The notes under the pieces were generated by a model, which made no database searches, was not told the DNA's origin, and saw only the letters and a list, made by a program, of their open reading frames with translations. Below are positions 11,292 to 21,298 of a DNA stretch of 64,000 nucleotides, one piece after another. Location: contig CM076953.1 in assembly GCA_039566865.1 (NCBI GenBank), positions 7,011,001 to 7,075,000 on the forward strand, in the 5' to 3' direction. Position 1 is the stretch's first letter, and the number at the start of each line of letters is the position of its first letter. Both the position numbers and the translations under genes were made by a program. This stretch comes from Aurelia coerulea. Lineage: Eukaryota > Cnidaria > Scyphozoa > Semaeostomeae > Ulmaridae.

Positions 11292-11563
11292 AGCCTAGCT
11301 GAACAGCAGATCTTGTTTTGAGTTTTCCATCAATTTTGTTGTTTTTTGGTAGGGGAAAGAGGGTTACAAGGGCATTTCCCTGCTTATCTCTGCAACTGGA
11401 ATGTTTCTGGCAATTAAACTTTACTAAGGTAGCAATAAATTGAATAGATTGTGGACCGAAACACAATCATTTAAGCTAACTTGTCACATGACCTGCTGCT
11501 AGGCAACGTGAAAACGATGGAAGCAGACTAATTTTGATCCGTATTTTCATTCCCGGGTTTCAA

Positions 11564-11576
11564 AGTTCAAAGGTCA
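11564..11576 (+). promoter_or_regulatory. DR1-like nuclear-receptor motif upstream of copy B
   Basis: AGTTCA-A-AGGTCA, a direct repeat with one-base spacing, lies 305 bp before the main ATG. Several further AAGGTCA-type half sites follow (11590-11880). Binding is inferred from the motif only. Confidence 0.35.
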
Positions 11577-11615
11577 ATAAAGCTTGAGTTAAAGGTCGAA
11601 AGTCAAGGGTTGAGA

Positions 11616-11792
11616 ATGACGAATATCACTGCATCCACCAGCTCATCAGCAGCATTACAACCAAATGGTGAGACAAAGCATTCATTTCAAAAAGTAAAGC
11701 AGAGTTGCAACATAGAACAGTTGTATTTGCTCAATGAAATGCACCCAAAGTCAAGTAAAAATGTAGCCCATAATTCTTGTTCTTCTCTTTAG
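11616..11792 (+). other. Upstream reading frame and candidate 5'UTR intron, copy B
   Basis: An ATG at 11616 opens a peptide starting M-T-N-I-T-A-S-T, similar to the receptor N-terminus. A donor-like G|GTGAGA lies at 11668 and an acceptor with a good pyrimidine tract (TTCTTGTTCTTCTCTTTAG) ends at 11792, giving a possible 125-bp intron. Spliced, the upstream frame would end after 26 codons. It is either a 5' leader with a uORF or a relic of a duplicated gene start. Confidence 0.5.
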
Positions 11793-11880
11793 AGACAAAG
11801 GTCAAGGGTAAATTCATCTAAAGATAAAGGTTAAAAGTCAAGGATCACTACAGCTAAAGGTCAAATTTCAAGAATCAATT

Positions 11881-13644
11881 ATGGCGAATGTTACAGGATC
11901 AAGCAATGCCTCGTCAGCATTAAAATTTCCTCCCAATACTGTCCTTATGCATACATTAATTTTTGTCATTGCTACTTTGGCCATACTTTTGAACTCGAAA
12001 GAAATCCACTTGATTCGGCAGAAATGGAAGAAAGCTACTGATTTTGAGGTGCTACTTCTGAATTTAGCAATCGCTGATCTCCTGAATGCAATTTGCTCCC
12101 TTCTGATAGCCAGTCTCGGCTTTGCTGCATACGCATATGAATACGCATACGCCAAGGTACATCCAAGATCAGCTTTTCATGCATTTATAACAACAGGCCT
12201 TTTGACGTTCTTTTGTACAGTCTCAACCAAGCTTGTCACTGTCATAGCAATTGAGCGTCTACTTGCAATAAAACTGCCACTGAAACATCGTTTATGGCAT
12301 ATCAGCCGAAAGACCATGTACAAACGCATAATTGCAGTGTGGGTGGTGAGCCTGATAGTTATTTGTTTAGCATTTCTCTCGGATTACTTCATCCAAAATT
12401 CCAAAAGTCAAAGTGTCATGGTATCGCTCCCTCTGGCATACACACTGGCAGCTTATCTATCACTTGGCGCGTGTATTATAATCGTTACCTATTCATGGCT
12501 ACAACGAGCTATTTTTAAGCGATCGGAAAAAAGTTTAAATTTTGACGAAAAGGATTGCAAAACAACACTTAACACTTCTAGAAAGGCTTTCCGAAAAGAA
12601 AAAGCAACAATTATTGTCTGCTGGCTTGTATCTGTCACATTCCTTACATGTAACATTCCAACCATCGTGGCATTGTATCGTGGAAAACTGAATGGTGCCA
12701 GTGTCATTTTATTATGCCTGAACTCAGTCATGAACCCCCTAATATATTTCTTCAAAGGATATGTGGAGAAACGGTATTCTAAGAAAAAAGAGGCAGTGAG
12801 TTCGAGTGACGCAGGGGTTTCAACTAAGAAGCTAGAGAGTCCTTCCCCGAAGCCAACTAAGAGCGATTCATCTTCCAAATCGGAGAATCCAAGTGCAGGG
12901 AGCAACGGCAAGCTGAAGCCAAATGGCCAACATTCAGGTAGTTCAAAAGACAAAGGCCAAGCATCCCAAATGAAATCTGATTCACCTTTGAAAATGGCAG
13001 ATATATATGAGGAGAAACATGGTGATATATCTAAATCCAATGGCTACGAATCTGGGAGTCCAAGAGGGAAAGGTGAAATATCTCTAAACGAGATTGATTC
13101 ATCTTTTGAAATTGAAAAAGTTGATAAGGTGGAAAATGTTGATATGTCCACAATATATGGCAAAGGATCAGAAAGTTCAAAGGTCAACGGTGATGAAATT
13201 CTAAATGCGATTGATCCAAAAGAGAACAACCAACAATTAGAAAGTGTGAAGGACAGAGGCGAAGAACAAGATGAAAGGCTATCAAACAAGGCCAATTTAT
13301 CAATAAAAATGGACACAGTAAATTTTGATGAAAACGATGATTCATATGTAGGGAATCACCAAGAATCAGGAAGCTCAAAGGACAAAGGCGAAGACCAAGG
13401 TGAAATACCTAAAAACAAGCCCAATTCATTTGTGGGTGTAGAAACAGTAAAGTTGTATGGAAATGATCATTCATGCAAGGTGAATTGCCAATACTTAGAA
13501 GGTTCATATGTCAAAGGTGAAAGCTTCGCATGTACACCTGATAAAGCAGTGAAATTAAACAGTGTTGCGGATACTTTAAACGACAAAACGTTAAAAATGA
13601 ACATGGCCAAAATCACGAATGGACATGAAGATACCCACCTTTGA
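11881..13644 (+). CDS. Orphan class-A GPCR, copy B (587 aa, intact)
   Basis: A single exon encodes a complete seven-helix receptor. The short N-terminus has N-glycosylation sites (N-V-T at residue 3, N-A-S at 9). Approximate helices: TM1 20-38, TM2 57-79 with N-L-A-I-A-D-L-L, TM3 102-128 ending E-R-L, TM4 149-168, TM5 185-208, TM6 242-266 and TM7 272-292 with N-P-L-I-Y at 285-289. TM6 lacks the usual C-W-x-P and has C-N-I-P instead. The second extracellular loop is very short and shows no cysteine for the usual TM3-ECL2 disulfide. The tail (about 295-587) is as long as the receptor core and made of charged modules of about 40 residues. The start is chosen because copies C and D share it. Family membership is clear, the function is unknown. 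Confidence 0.93.
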   Translation: MANVTGSSNASSALKFPPNTVLMHTLIFVIATLAILLNSKEIHLIRQKWKKATDFEVLLLNLAIADLLNAICSLLIASLGFAAYAYEYAYAKVHPRSAFHAFITTGLLTFFCTVSTKLVTVIAIERLLAIKLPLKHRLWHISRKTMYKRIIAVWVVSLIVICLAFLSDYFIQNSKSQSVMVSLPLAYTLAAYLSLGACIIIVTYSWLQRAIFKRSEKSLNFDEKDCKTTLNTSRKAFRKEKATIIVCWLVSVTFLTCNIPTIVALYRGKLNGASVILLCLNSVMNPLIYFFKGYVEKRYSKKKEAVSSSDAGVSTKKLESPSPKPTKSDSSSKSENPSAGSNGKLKPNGQHSGSSKDKGQASQMKSDSPLKMADIYEEKHGDISKSNGYESGSPRGKGEISLNEIDSSFEIEKVDKVENVDMSTIYGKGSESSKVNGDEILNAIDPKENNQQLESVKDRGEEQDERLSNKANLSIKMDTVNFDENDDSYVGNHQESGSSKDKGEDQGEIPKNKPNSFVGVETVKLYGNDHSCKVNCQYLEGSYVKGESFACTPDKAVKLNSVADTLNDKTLKMNMAKITNGHEDTHL

Positions 13645-14029
13645 AAATGAAGTAAACGACAATGTGAAACGATAAGAGAGCTCAATATACCATCAAACAG
13701 AGCAAATTGAGCCTCGTTATAGTACAATGGCAGCACAATTCACTCATGGGCAGACTAAAAGAAACTCTACGAGGCTATGCACACATTTTGGTAAAATTTC
13801 AAAGGCAAGAAATTACGGGTGTGCAAATTTGCTTCAGGTTCTTCAGGTCAAAAGTGAAAGGTGAACAGCCAATGATGGTTTATTTTATAATTTTTCCTTA
13901 TTTTATAATATTTATACAGGGTAAAACATTTAGTTATATTGTTTTACAATGTGACTGACCACAATACGAACTAAAATTAACTGAATATGAATAGATCAAC
14001 TTGCATATATTGTTTATTGCCTCTCAGTT

Positions 14030-14275
14030 TGAAGAACCATTGTCGCCTGCGGTCCTTTGTTGGTGCAATGACATTTCAGACTGTCTGAAAATCAAACTTG
14101 GCTTCAGCAGAAACGATGGATCCATACTACAACAAAGTTTCACTTCAGTCGAACCATTGGTTGAATTGTTTAACTGCAATGGTCTATCGTTTCCAGTTCG
14201 GCCAAGCGCGATGATTTTCAGACAGTCAAAAATTGCAATGTGCCCGAAACGGACCCTGAATTGAAGGGCCTTTTT
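14030..14275. mobile_element. Old TTAA-type MITE 3' of GPCR B
   Basis: Ortholog of the copy at 1709-1958 at the same distance from the receptor stop codon; same inner TCAGACTGTCTGAAAATC motif. Confidence 0.75.
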
Positions 14276-14929
14276 CCAGCTAGCATGGTTGCCAATGCAT
14301 ACCTTTTTGGTCCCCTTGTTATAATCATTTTCATGCCATTTGCTAAGCATGCCGGCTGAAAGAGGCACTTTAATATCCTTGCCATTGTAGTATTGTAGTA
14401 AATATGTATATTCATATCATTTAAAGTAACCAAAGTTAATAAGAAAAAGGAACTCTACAAACTTAGATATTTGAAAGCCTGTAACTTTCAAACCATTTAT
14501 CAGATTCCCGTTTTAAATCGTTTCAAGCAAAAACTTGTATATACAAGGGAAACGTTAGCTGCACATGTATTATCATGATGTATCGAGGTGTTCGGAAACA
14601 AGTGCTCCTGTTTAAATAATCATCAAAACTCAATTATCAAACGTATCATAAAATTTTCGTTTTTATCTTTTTTGTCAGTGATCAAAATATATATTCTCAT
14701 TAAGTGTTCGCGAAAGTGCTCGTTAGAAGTCCAGTTCTATCCAATCAATCATAAAAGATATGTGCTTTTTCCTCTGTAAAGTACAAAGATTTAACTTCAA
14801 AATGATGCTTTTATTTTCAAAAAAAAAGGGGTAAACGTCTGTGTCATATTGCCTATCAAAAACTTCAAAATCACATTTTCGACCAAGAATTTGGAGACCG
14901 AGCCCCTGAAAGAGTATAACCAGAAGTCA

Positions 14930-17610
14930 AACTTTCAACTTTCAACCTCAAACTTTCTGATTGAGGATGCCAAACGAAATTACCTCCTTAAGGCAGGAAA
15001 TACCTTAGCAAACCCCGGGACTTCTTGTAAAACATATTGGTCCCTAATAAACACCGTCCTAAACAAGGCCAAGATTCCAATAATACCACCTCTTCTTGAG
15101 AACGGGTTGTTTATAACGGACTTTACTGAAAAGGCACAGTTATTTAATGACTATTTTATACTTCAGTGTACGACGATTGACACAGGCAGTGAACTTCCAC
15201 AAGATGCTCCAGCACCTTCTTCTCTAATAAGTGATTTTCCCATCTCTGATGAAAAGATTCTGAACATCATTAGGTCACCCTAATAAAGCACATGGCTGGG
15301 ATGAAATATCTGTCAGAATGATAAAATTAGGTAATGCTGCATTGGTTATTCCACTTAAAATAATATTTAAAAACTGCTTGAGACGTGGTGTATTTCCCGA
15401 AATTTGGAAATTTGCACATCTAGTGCCAGTTCATAAGAAAAATGAAAAAAATGTCAAGGGGAACTACCGTCCAATTTCTCTTCTACCAATTTTTGGGAAC
15501 GTACTGGAAAAGCTTATGTACGACACTTTGTACTCGCATCTTGTTACAAATGAATTACTTAACCCGAATCAGTCTGGTTTTCGTCCCGGTGATTCTACAG
15601 TTAATCAATTAATTTCCATAACGCATACGATCTTTAATCCTTCAAGGCATTTGACTGCAACCCCCCACTTGATGTTCGTTCCGTGTATCTTGACATTTCT
15701 AAAGCATTCGACAGAGTGTGGCATGACGGCTTGATTTATAAACTAAAACGATGCGGCGTCTCAGGCGAACTTCTTTCCCTTATCAAAAGTTTCCTCAAGG
15801 ATCGAAAACAGCGGACCGTGTCCTGAATGGACAGAGCTCAAATTGGGGAGATATTTCAGCAGGAGTGCCTCAGGGCTCTATTTTAGGACCCTTGTTTTTC
15901 CTTGTATATATAAACGATCTAACTGCAGGCTTAAAGTGCAATGTTAAGCTTTTGCTGATGATACTTCATTGTTTACCGTAGTAGAAGACTCAAATATAGC
16001 TGCCACTGACATGAACCATGACTTAGAATTGATAAGAAAATGGGCCTATGATTGGAAGATGTCATTTAATCCAGATCCACAAAAACAAGCTGTGGAATTG
16101 GTATTTTCTAAGAAAAAAATTGAAATTCACCATCCAGTAATTCGTTTTAATAACATACCGGTGATGAAAGTAGAAGAACATAAACATTTAGGAATTATCC
16201 TGGACTCAAAGCTTTCTTTTTCCCCTCATATCAAAGCAGCTATATCTGAAACAAGAAAGGGCATTGGTCTGCTGAAATGTTTCTCCAAGTATCTGCCCAG
16301 ACATACTCTTAACGAATGTACTCTATGTGCGACCCGACCTAGCCTCACCCCACCTAGATTACGGAGATGTTATCTACCATATTCCGGCTAAAGTATGTGA
16401 ATTCAGCGGCAATACCATATTACAAAATTTAATGGAAAAGTTAGAGTCCGTCCAATATTCTGCAGCTCTAGCCGTTACAGGGGCATGGAGAGGAACATCG
16501 CGGGAAAAGCTGTACGCAGAGCTCGGTTGGGAGTCACTAAGTTCCCGAAGGTGGAGTAGACGCATCACTTTGTTTTACAAAATCATGAATAGCCTATCCC
16601 CCGCATATACAACGGATCCAATTCCGCAACTTCAACAGTCGCAATATTCTCTTCGCAGACAGGATGTCATTGGGCGAATTCGGGCAAGGACTGAGAGATT
16701 TCAATCTAGCTTCTATCCCAATTGCTTGTCTGAATGGAATGATCTATGTCCAGAGATTAGACTTGCACCAACCATTGCTATTTTTAAGAAAAAGCTACTG
16801 TCCATAATCCGCCCCCCCCCCCCCCCCCCCCCTGCTAAATTTGTCTTCGGGATTCACGATCCAGTAGGACTATCCTATCTTACTCAACTTAGGGTTGGTC
16901 TTAGCAAATTTGAACTTTAACAAGTTCAAGCATAATTTTAGGGATACCATCAACCCAATGTGCCCCACGAACGACGGTATAGAGAATACGGAACACTTCT
17001 TGTTGCTTTGCCCTTCCTTTGAGGTTCAACGCCGAAATCTTCTCGTTCGAGTCTTAGCATTACTACGACCACTTGGATATGTCAATATTCCAAATGAGGT
17101 CTTAACGCAACTTTTATTATCTGGTGACAAAGACCTTCCCAATAACAAAAATATTCTCGAATTGACTCTAGAATTCATCAAAGTAACTGGTCGATTTTCG
17201 ATTAGGACCGCATCATATCTAGTCATACCTCATCCAACCACCAAGTATGTCTTGTATGTAAAGTTCCGTATGGTTGATTTATTTCTTAGCAGAAATTACG
17301 TGTATCTTTATGTAATGGGTGGGTCGGGGGGTGTGTTGCCTGCTCGGGGAATCGTGGCGCGGGGGTCGCACATCCGATTCGTCTAATTCTAATTTCAAAT
17401 CCTCGATTGAGGCCTGGACAAAATTTTCGTTTAGCCTCTTGACACGTCGTTTAAATCTCCATGAATTGTGCGAATCGGTTGGGTGGCTCTTGGGGTGCGG
17501 TTTTGAGGGCGGGTGGTACATCTTTCCTAATTCACCCAGTAGTTTTTATTTCTTTCTATATTAGTTACCGCGGGGTTGTCATAGTCTATTGCTCCCCGTG
17601 GTATTATCGT
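14930..17610 (+). mobile_element. Decayed LINE (Jockey/CR1-group), unit B, longer copy
   Basis: Same insertion as in unit A but keeping the linker before the RT domain (K-T-Y-W-S-L-I-N and I-P-I-I-P-P-L-L), the RT fingers (N-Y-R-P-I-S-L-L-P-I and Q-S-G-F-R-P-G-D-S) and G-V-P-Q-G-S-I-L-G-P. At 15952 a single T loss breaks the F-A-D-D site that unit A keeps. Other frameshifts lie near 15283, 15734 and 16290. The poly-C run is 21 long (16812-16832). The element is 5'-truncated and inactive. Clade assignment is from motif style only. Confidence 0.87.
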
Positions 17611-17637
17611 CCTTGAAGTGTTGCGTAGATTAATTAG

Positions 17638-18144
17638 GGCATAGGCTCCAAATCTTTTTCTCGGCATAAAAAGGTGGGTGTAAAATTCAATGACCTATCT
17701 CTGCTGTTTGAATGACTTGAAAGAAACTTTAGATACTTATCTATAATTCTACCGTTGGACTTTTCAGAAGTTTTGAATATTTTCGAAATTACAGCGTACC
17801 TTACATTTCAACTCATTTGAGGATGTGACGTCATCAAATTTCTGAATCATAAACCAGATGAGTGACATACTTTTGCTTGATACCATATTGTAGGCATTCA
17901 TAAACCATGGTGTTCTTCGAAATTAGGTCATGTTACGTCAAACAGTTTAGAAATCATGATGGTTTTAAGTTTTTTTGAAAATTTTTCTTGAATTCTTGAA
18001 AAAGAAGAAAATCACGCTAATTCTGAAAATATTGAAGATTTCCGAAAAGTCCAACGGTAGGATTATAGAGAAATAGTCATTCAGCTCAAAGAAATAGGTC
18101 TCTCAATTTTACACCAGTCTTTTTAAAGATTTGGAACCTATGCT
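17638..18144. mobile_element. MITE with 10-bp target duplication, unit B
   Basis: Same insertion as 4588-5093, flanked by GATTAATTAG (17628-17637, 18145-18154). The inserted element therefore predates the A/B duplication. Confidence 0.8.
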
Positions 18145-18154
18145 GATTAATTAG

Positions 18155-19341
18155 TAGGTAGCGTCATAAGTAATTCGTCTTGTAAAAAAATTTATAATGC
18201 TATATAAAAAAAAACTTTCAATGAGGATTGCCAGACACAGGCTTTGTCCACTAAATTCGTAAAAAGTCCGGATTCTGCACACATCACAATTCCAATGACA
18301 GCATTTTCCAGTGTTAGGCACAAAATAATTCCACTTTTAGGGACAACGGTCGCACAAAATAAATAGTGCATACATGCCGTGATAGATTAACTACTTTTGA
18401 AGGTCGCTAAAAACCTAGTTTTGAGGAAAAACAAAACATTGTCACAATAAAAACAAAATAAACCAATTTCTGGGACATACATAGGACCAATGTCCCCTTA
18501 CCTACAGCACACCCTTGGTAGAATACAACACGTTGAAAGCCCTAAAACATCTCACCGGGTTTGTAGGGCTTTGGGGTCTGCACACCTGGCTCTAATGGTC
18601 CTATGTTCCAGTAATAATAAAACACCCTTCGAAATATTGTCATTAGTCTGCTTATTGTACACCAGATGCTGTGTTTCAATTGTTTCATTCGTAAAGAGAC
18701 CTTAATGCTTTTGAAATCAGTCATGTTGTCTATGTCACGCTTGGTTTATGCCTACGTAAGGACATCCAAATCCTACAATGTTTGGAACGACATTGGCACA
18801 GCGAGACGCAAAGAGAAACATTTCTGACGCAAAGGTTCGAACGATAGCTCACTCTGCGTGTGAAGGAGGCAGGAAGGACGAGTTTTTAAAACGGTATGTA
18901 TTGGCTTGCCTGAAATTTTGAATTTTATAAGTATAACAACTTTGAGAAGCCCTGCTTTCGGCGGGAGCGTTTCATGTGTTCAACAAAACAAACTAGGCCT
19001 AACACGGATTCAATTCATTATCAGAGTACAGTACAGGCGATAGATAGGAGAAATATCAACTTCAGAATCAAGAAACCCTCTAAAATCATATTTTTGAAGT
19101 TGAACGCACGAAAAACAATTTTCTTTGACCAGAGAAATGTAAGTCTGACAAAAATGTACAGTCGGTGGGAAGGGACTGGGAAGTGACTGGGACAGTACAG
19201 GATATATTGGATGGATAGATTTTTCTAACCGCTAACCCCTTGACTGCTATGCTATATCTAAGGAAAATGTTGCCCTTTTGGACTTTTATGGTTGGCAATG
19301 GCAATCTGTCTCGTTTGAGTTTGTTATCCATCATTTCCTGC
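18155..19341 (+). repeat. Shared 3' unit segment, unit B
   Basis: Matches 5104-5988 joined directly to 7989-8300, showing that the sequence between them in unit A is an insertion. The junction reads GAGTACAGTACAGG. Confidence 0.8.
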
Positions 19342-19500
19342 CAGGGACGTAAGAAGCATCTCAAACTTGGGGGGGGGGCACGAAGCTTCAAGGGTACTTT
19401 TTTCATTGAGCTAACGGGGCACTTCCTGAAAATAAAAAGGGCACTTCTTTGTCTATTACAAAATCTTGGGGGGCAGGTGCCCCCGGCTCCTACGTCTCTG
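19342..19500. mobile_element. hAT-type MITE, unit B
   Basis: Same insertion as 8301-8460, so it predates the A/B duplication. Confidence 0.78.
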
Positions 19501-19932
19501 TTCCCTGCACCACGCCCTGCACCAAAGACAGTTTCAAATTTGTTTAAAGTTATTTTCATACTGATTCGAAAACATTTTGGCCAAGTAAATGAAGGTTGTT
19601 ACCCCATTACTTTGGAAGTAATTAAAGGACTAGGAAAGCTTTGTTTCCTATCAACTGTTGTCGAAAATTCCTTGTTCATGGCCTATTTGATGTTCTGGTG
19701 TTTCACACACATGCAATGGATCAAGGGAGCAAAGGGTCTTTAAAGACAATGCTCATAACAAATATCAGTCTTCAAAAATATGTTCGTCTTTTAAAAACTG
19801 AACTGAACAGTGGTTTAGACCAGGGGTAAGAGAGGGGGGTTTAGACCAGTGGTCACCCTAATGTTGGTCCCAATATCTGGCAAAACGTTCACCACTGGAA
19901 CTGAGTTAATAGTAAGAAACTAGCTACAATTT

Positions 19933-20571
19933 GGCTCCATCTAGATTATAGCAATGCTTTGCTGTTTGGACTTCCAGACTCAACCATAACACCGATGCAA
20001 AACATTCAGAATTCTGCTGCTAGGCTAATACTTGGTCTATCTAAATTTGAGCATATCACTCCAGCACTACAGCAGCTACACTGGTTACCAATCAGATATC
20101 GCATTCAATTCAAGCTCATGACTATTGTTTATAAAGCAGTTCATAATGAGGCTCCAGAATATATACGTGATTTGATTGAGTTGAAACAGTCAAATTATTC
20201 ACTACGCTCTCTGTCAATGGTGAACGGTGACAGAGCCTTTTCTGAGAACTCTCTCCCATCAGAAGTACTTCGGAAACTGTTCATCTTTTTAAAAAGCGTC
20301 TCACCTGAAGTCTTGCGGTGACAGAGCCTTTTCAGTGTGTGCACCTAAACTTTGGAACTCTCTCCCATCAGAAGTCAGCTTCGGAAACTGTTCATCTTTT
20401 TAAAAAGCGTCTTAAAACATTTTACTTTAAACTTGCTTTTAATATCTTATAGAATATTGTAGATACTTACGTATACACGGGACAATGGACATATATTGTA
20501 AAGCGCCAAAGATAAATAAGCTTTTTATTTGGTTTCGCGCTATATAAATTTTAACGTATTAATATTATTAT
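19933..20571 (+). mobile_element. 5'-truncated LINE (CR1/L2-like 3' end) with 8-bp TSD
   Basis: Bases 19934-20321 encode the last part of a reverse transcriptase ORF (L-H-L-D-Y-S-N-A-L-L-F, then L-H-W-L-P-I-R-Y-R-I). TACAATTT flanks both sides (19925-19932, 20572-20579), and the unit-A flank near 9445 is the empty site. The 3' end has a GCGCTATATAAA motif and an ATT-rich tail. A segment of about 100 bp (20225-20310 and 20320-20410) is internally duplicated. Confidence 0.9.
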
Positions 20572-20981
20572 TACAATTTATGCAGACAGTGAATGACATC
20601 CTAACACCTCTAATTCATTTGGAGTCAAAAGAAGAAACTTTCCTTCCTACTTGAGACACCTTTAGGTTAAAGCTCAACAGTGGTTCGAGCTCAACAGTGG
20701 CCTGAGGTGAGCCTAGCTGAACAGCAGATCTTGTTTTGAGTTTTCCGTCAATTTTGTTGTTTTTTGGTAGGGGAAAGAGGGTTACAAGGGCATTTCCCTG
20801 CTTATCTCTGCAACTGGAATGTTTCTGGCAATTAAACTTTACTAAGGTAGCAATAAATTGAATAGATTGTGGAGCGAAACACAATCATTTAAGCTAACTT
20901 GTCACACGACCTGCTGCTAGGCAACGTGAAAACGATGGAAGCAGACTAATTTTGATCCGTATTTTCATTCCCGGGTTTCAA

Positions 20982-20994
20982 AGTTCAAAGGTCA
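20982..20994 (+). promoter_or_regulatory. DR1-like nuclear-receptor motif upstream of copy C
   Basis: Same AGTTCA-A-AGGTCA motif at the position matching copy B. Confidence 0.35.
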
Positions 20995-21033
20995 ATAAAG
21001 CTTGAGTTAAAGGTCGAAAGTCAAGGATTGAGA

Positions 21034-21210
21034 ATGACGAATATCACTGCATCCACCAGCTCATCAGCAGCATTACAACCAAATGGTGAGACAAAGCATT
21101 CATTTTAAAAAGTAAAGCAGAGTTGCAACATAGAACAGTTGTGTTTGCTCAATGAAATGCACCCAAAGTCAGGTAAAAATGTAGCCCATAATTCTTGTTC
21201 TTCTCTTTAG
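21034..21210 (+). other. Upstream reading frame and candidate 5'UTR intron, copy C
   Basis: Same arrangement as in copy B: ATG at 21034, donor-like GTGAGA at 21086, acceptor ending at 21210, candidate intron again 125 bp. Unspliced, this copy hits a stop (TTT TAA) inside the candidate intron, where copy B stays open. Confidence 0.5.
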
Positions 21211-21298
21211 AGACAAAGGTCAAGGGTAAATTCATCTAAAGATAAAGGTTAAAAGTCAAGGATCACTACAGCTAAAGGTCAAATTTCAAGAATCAATT

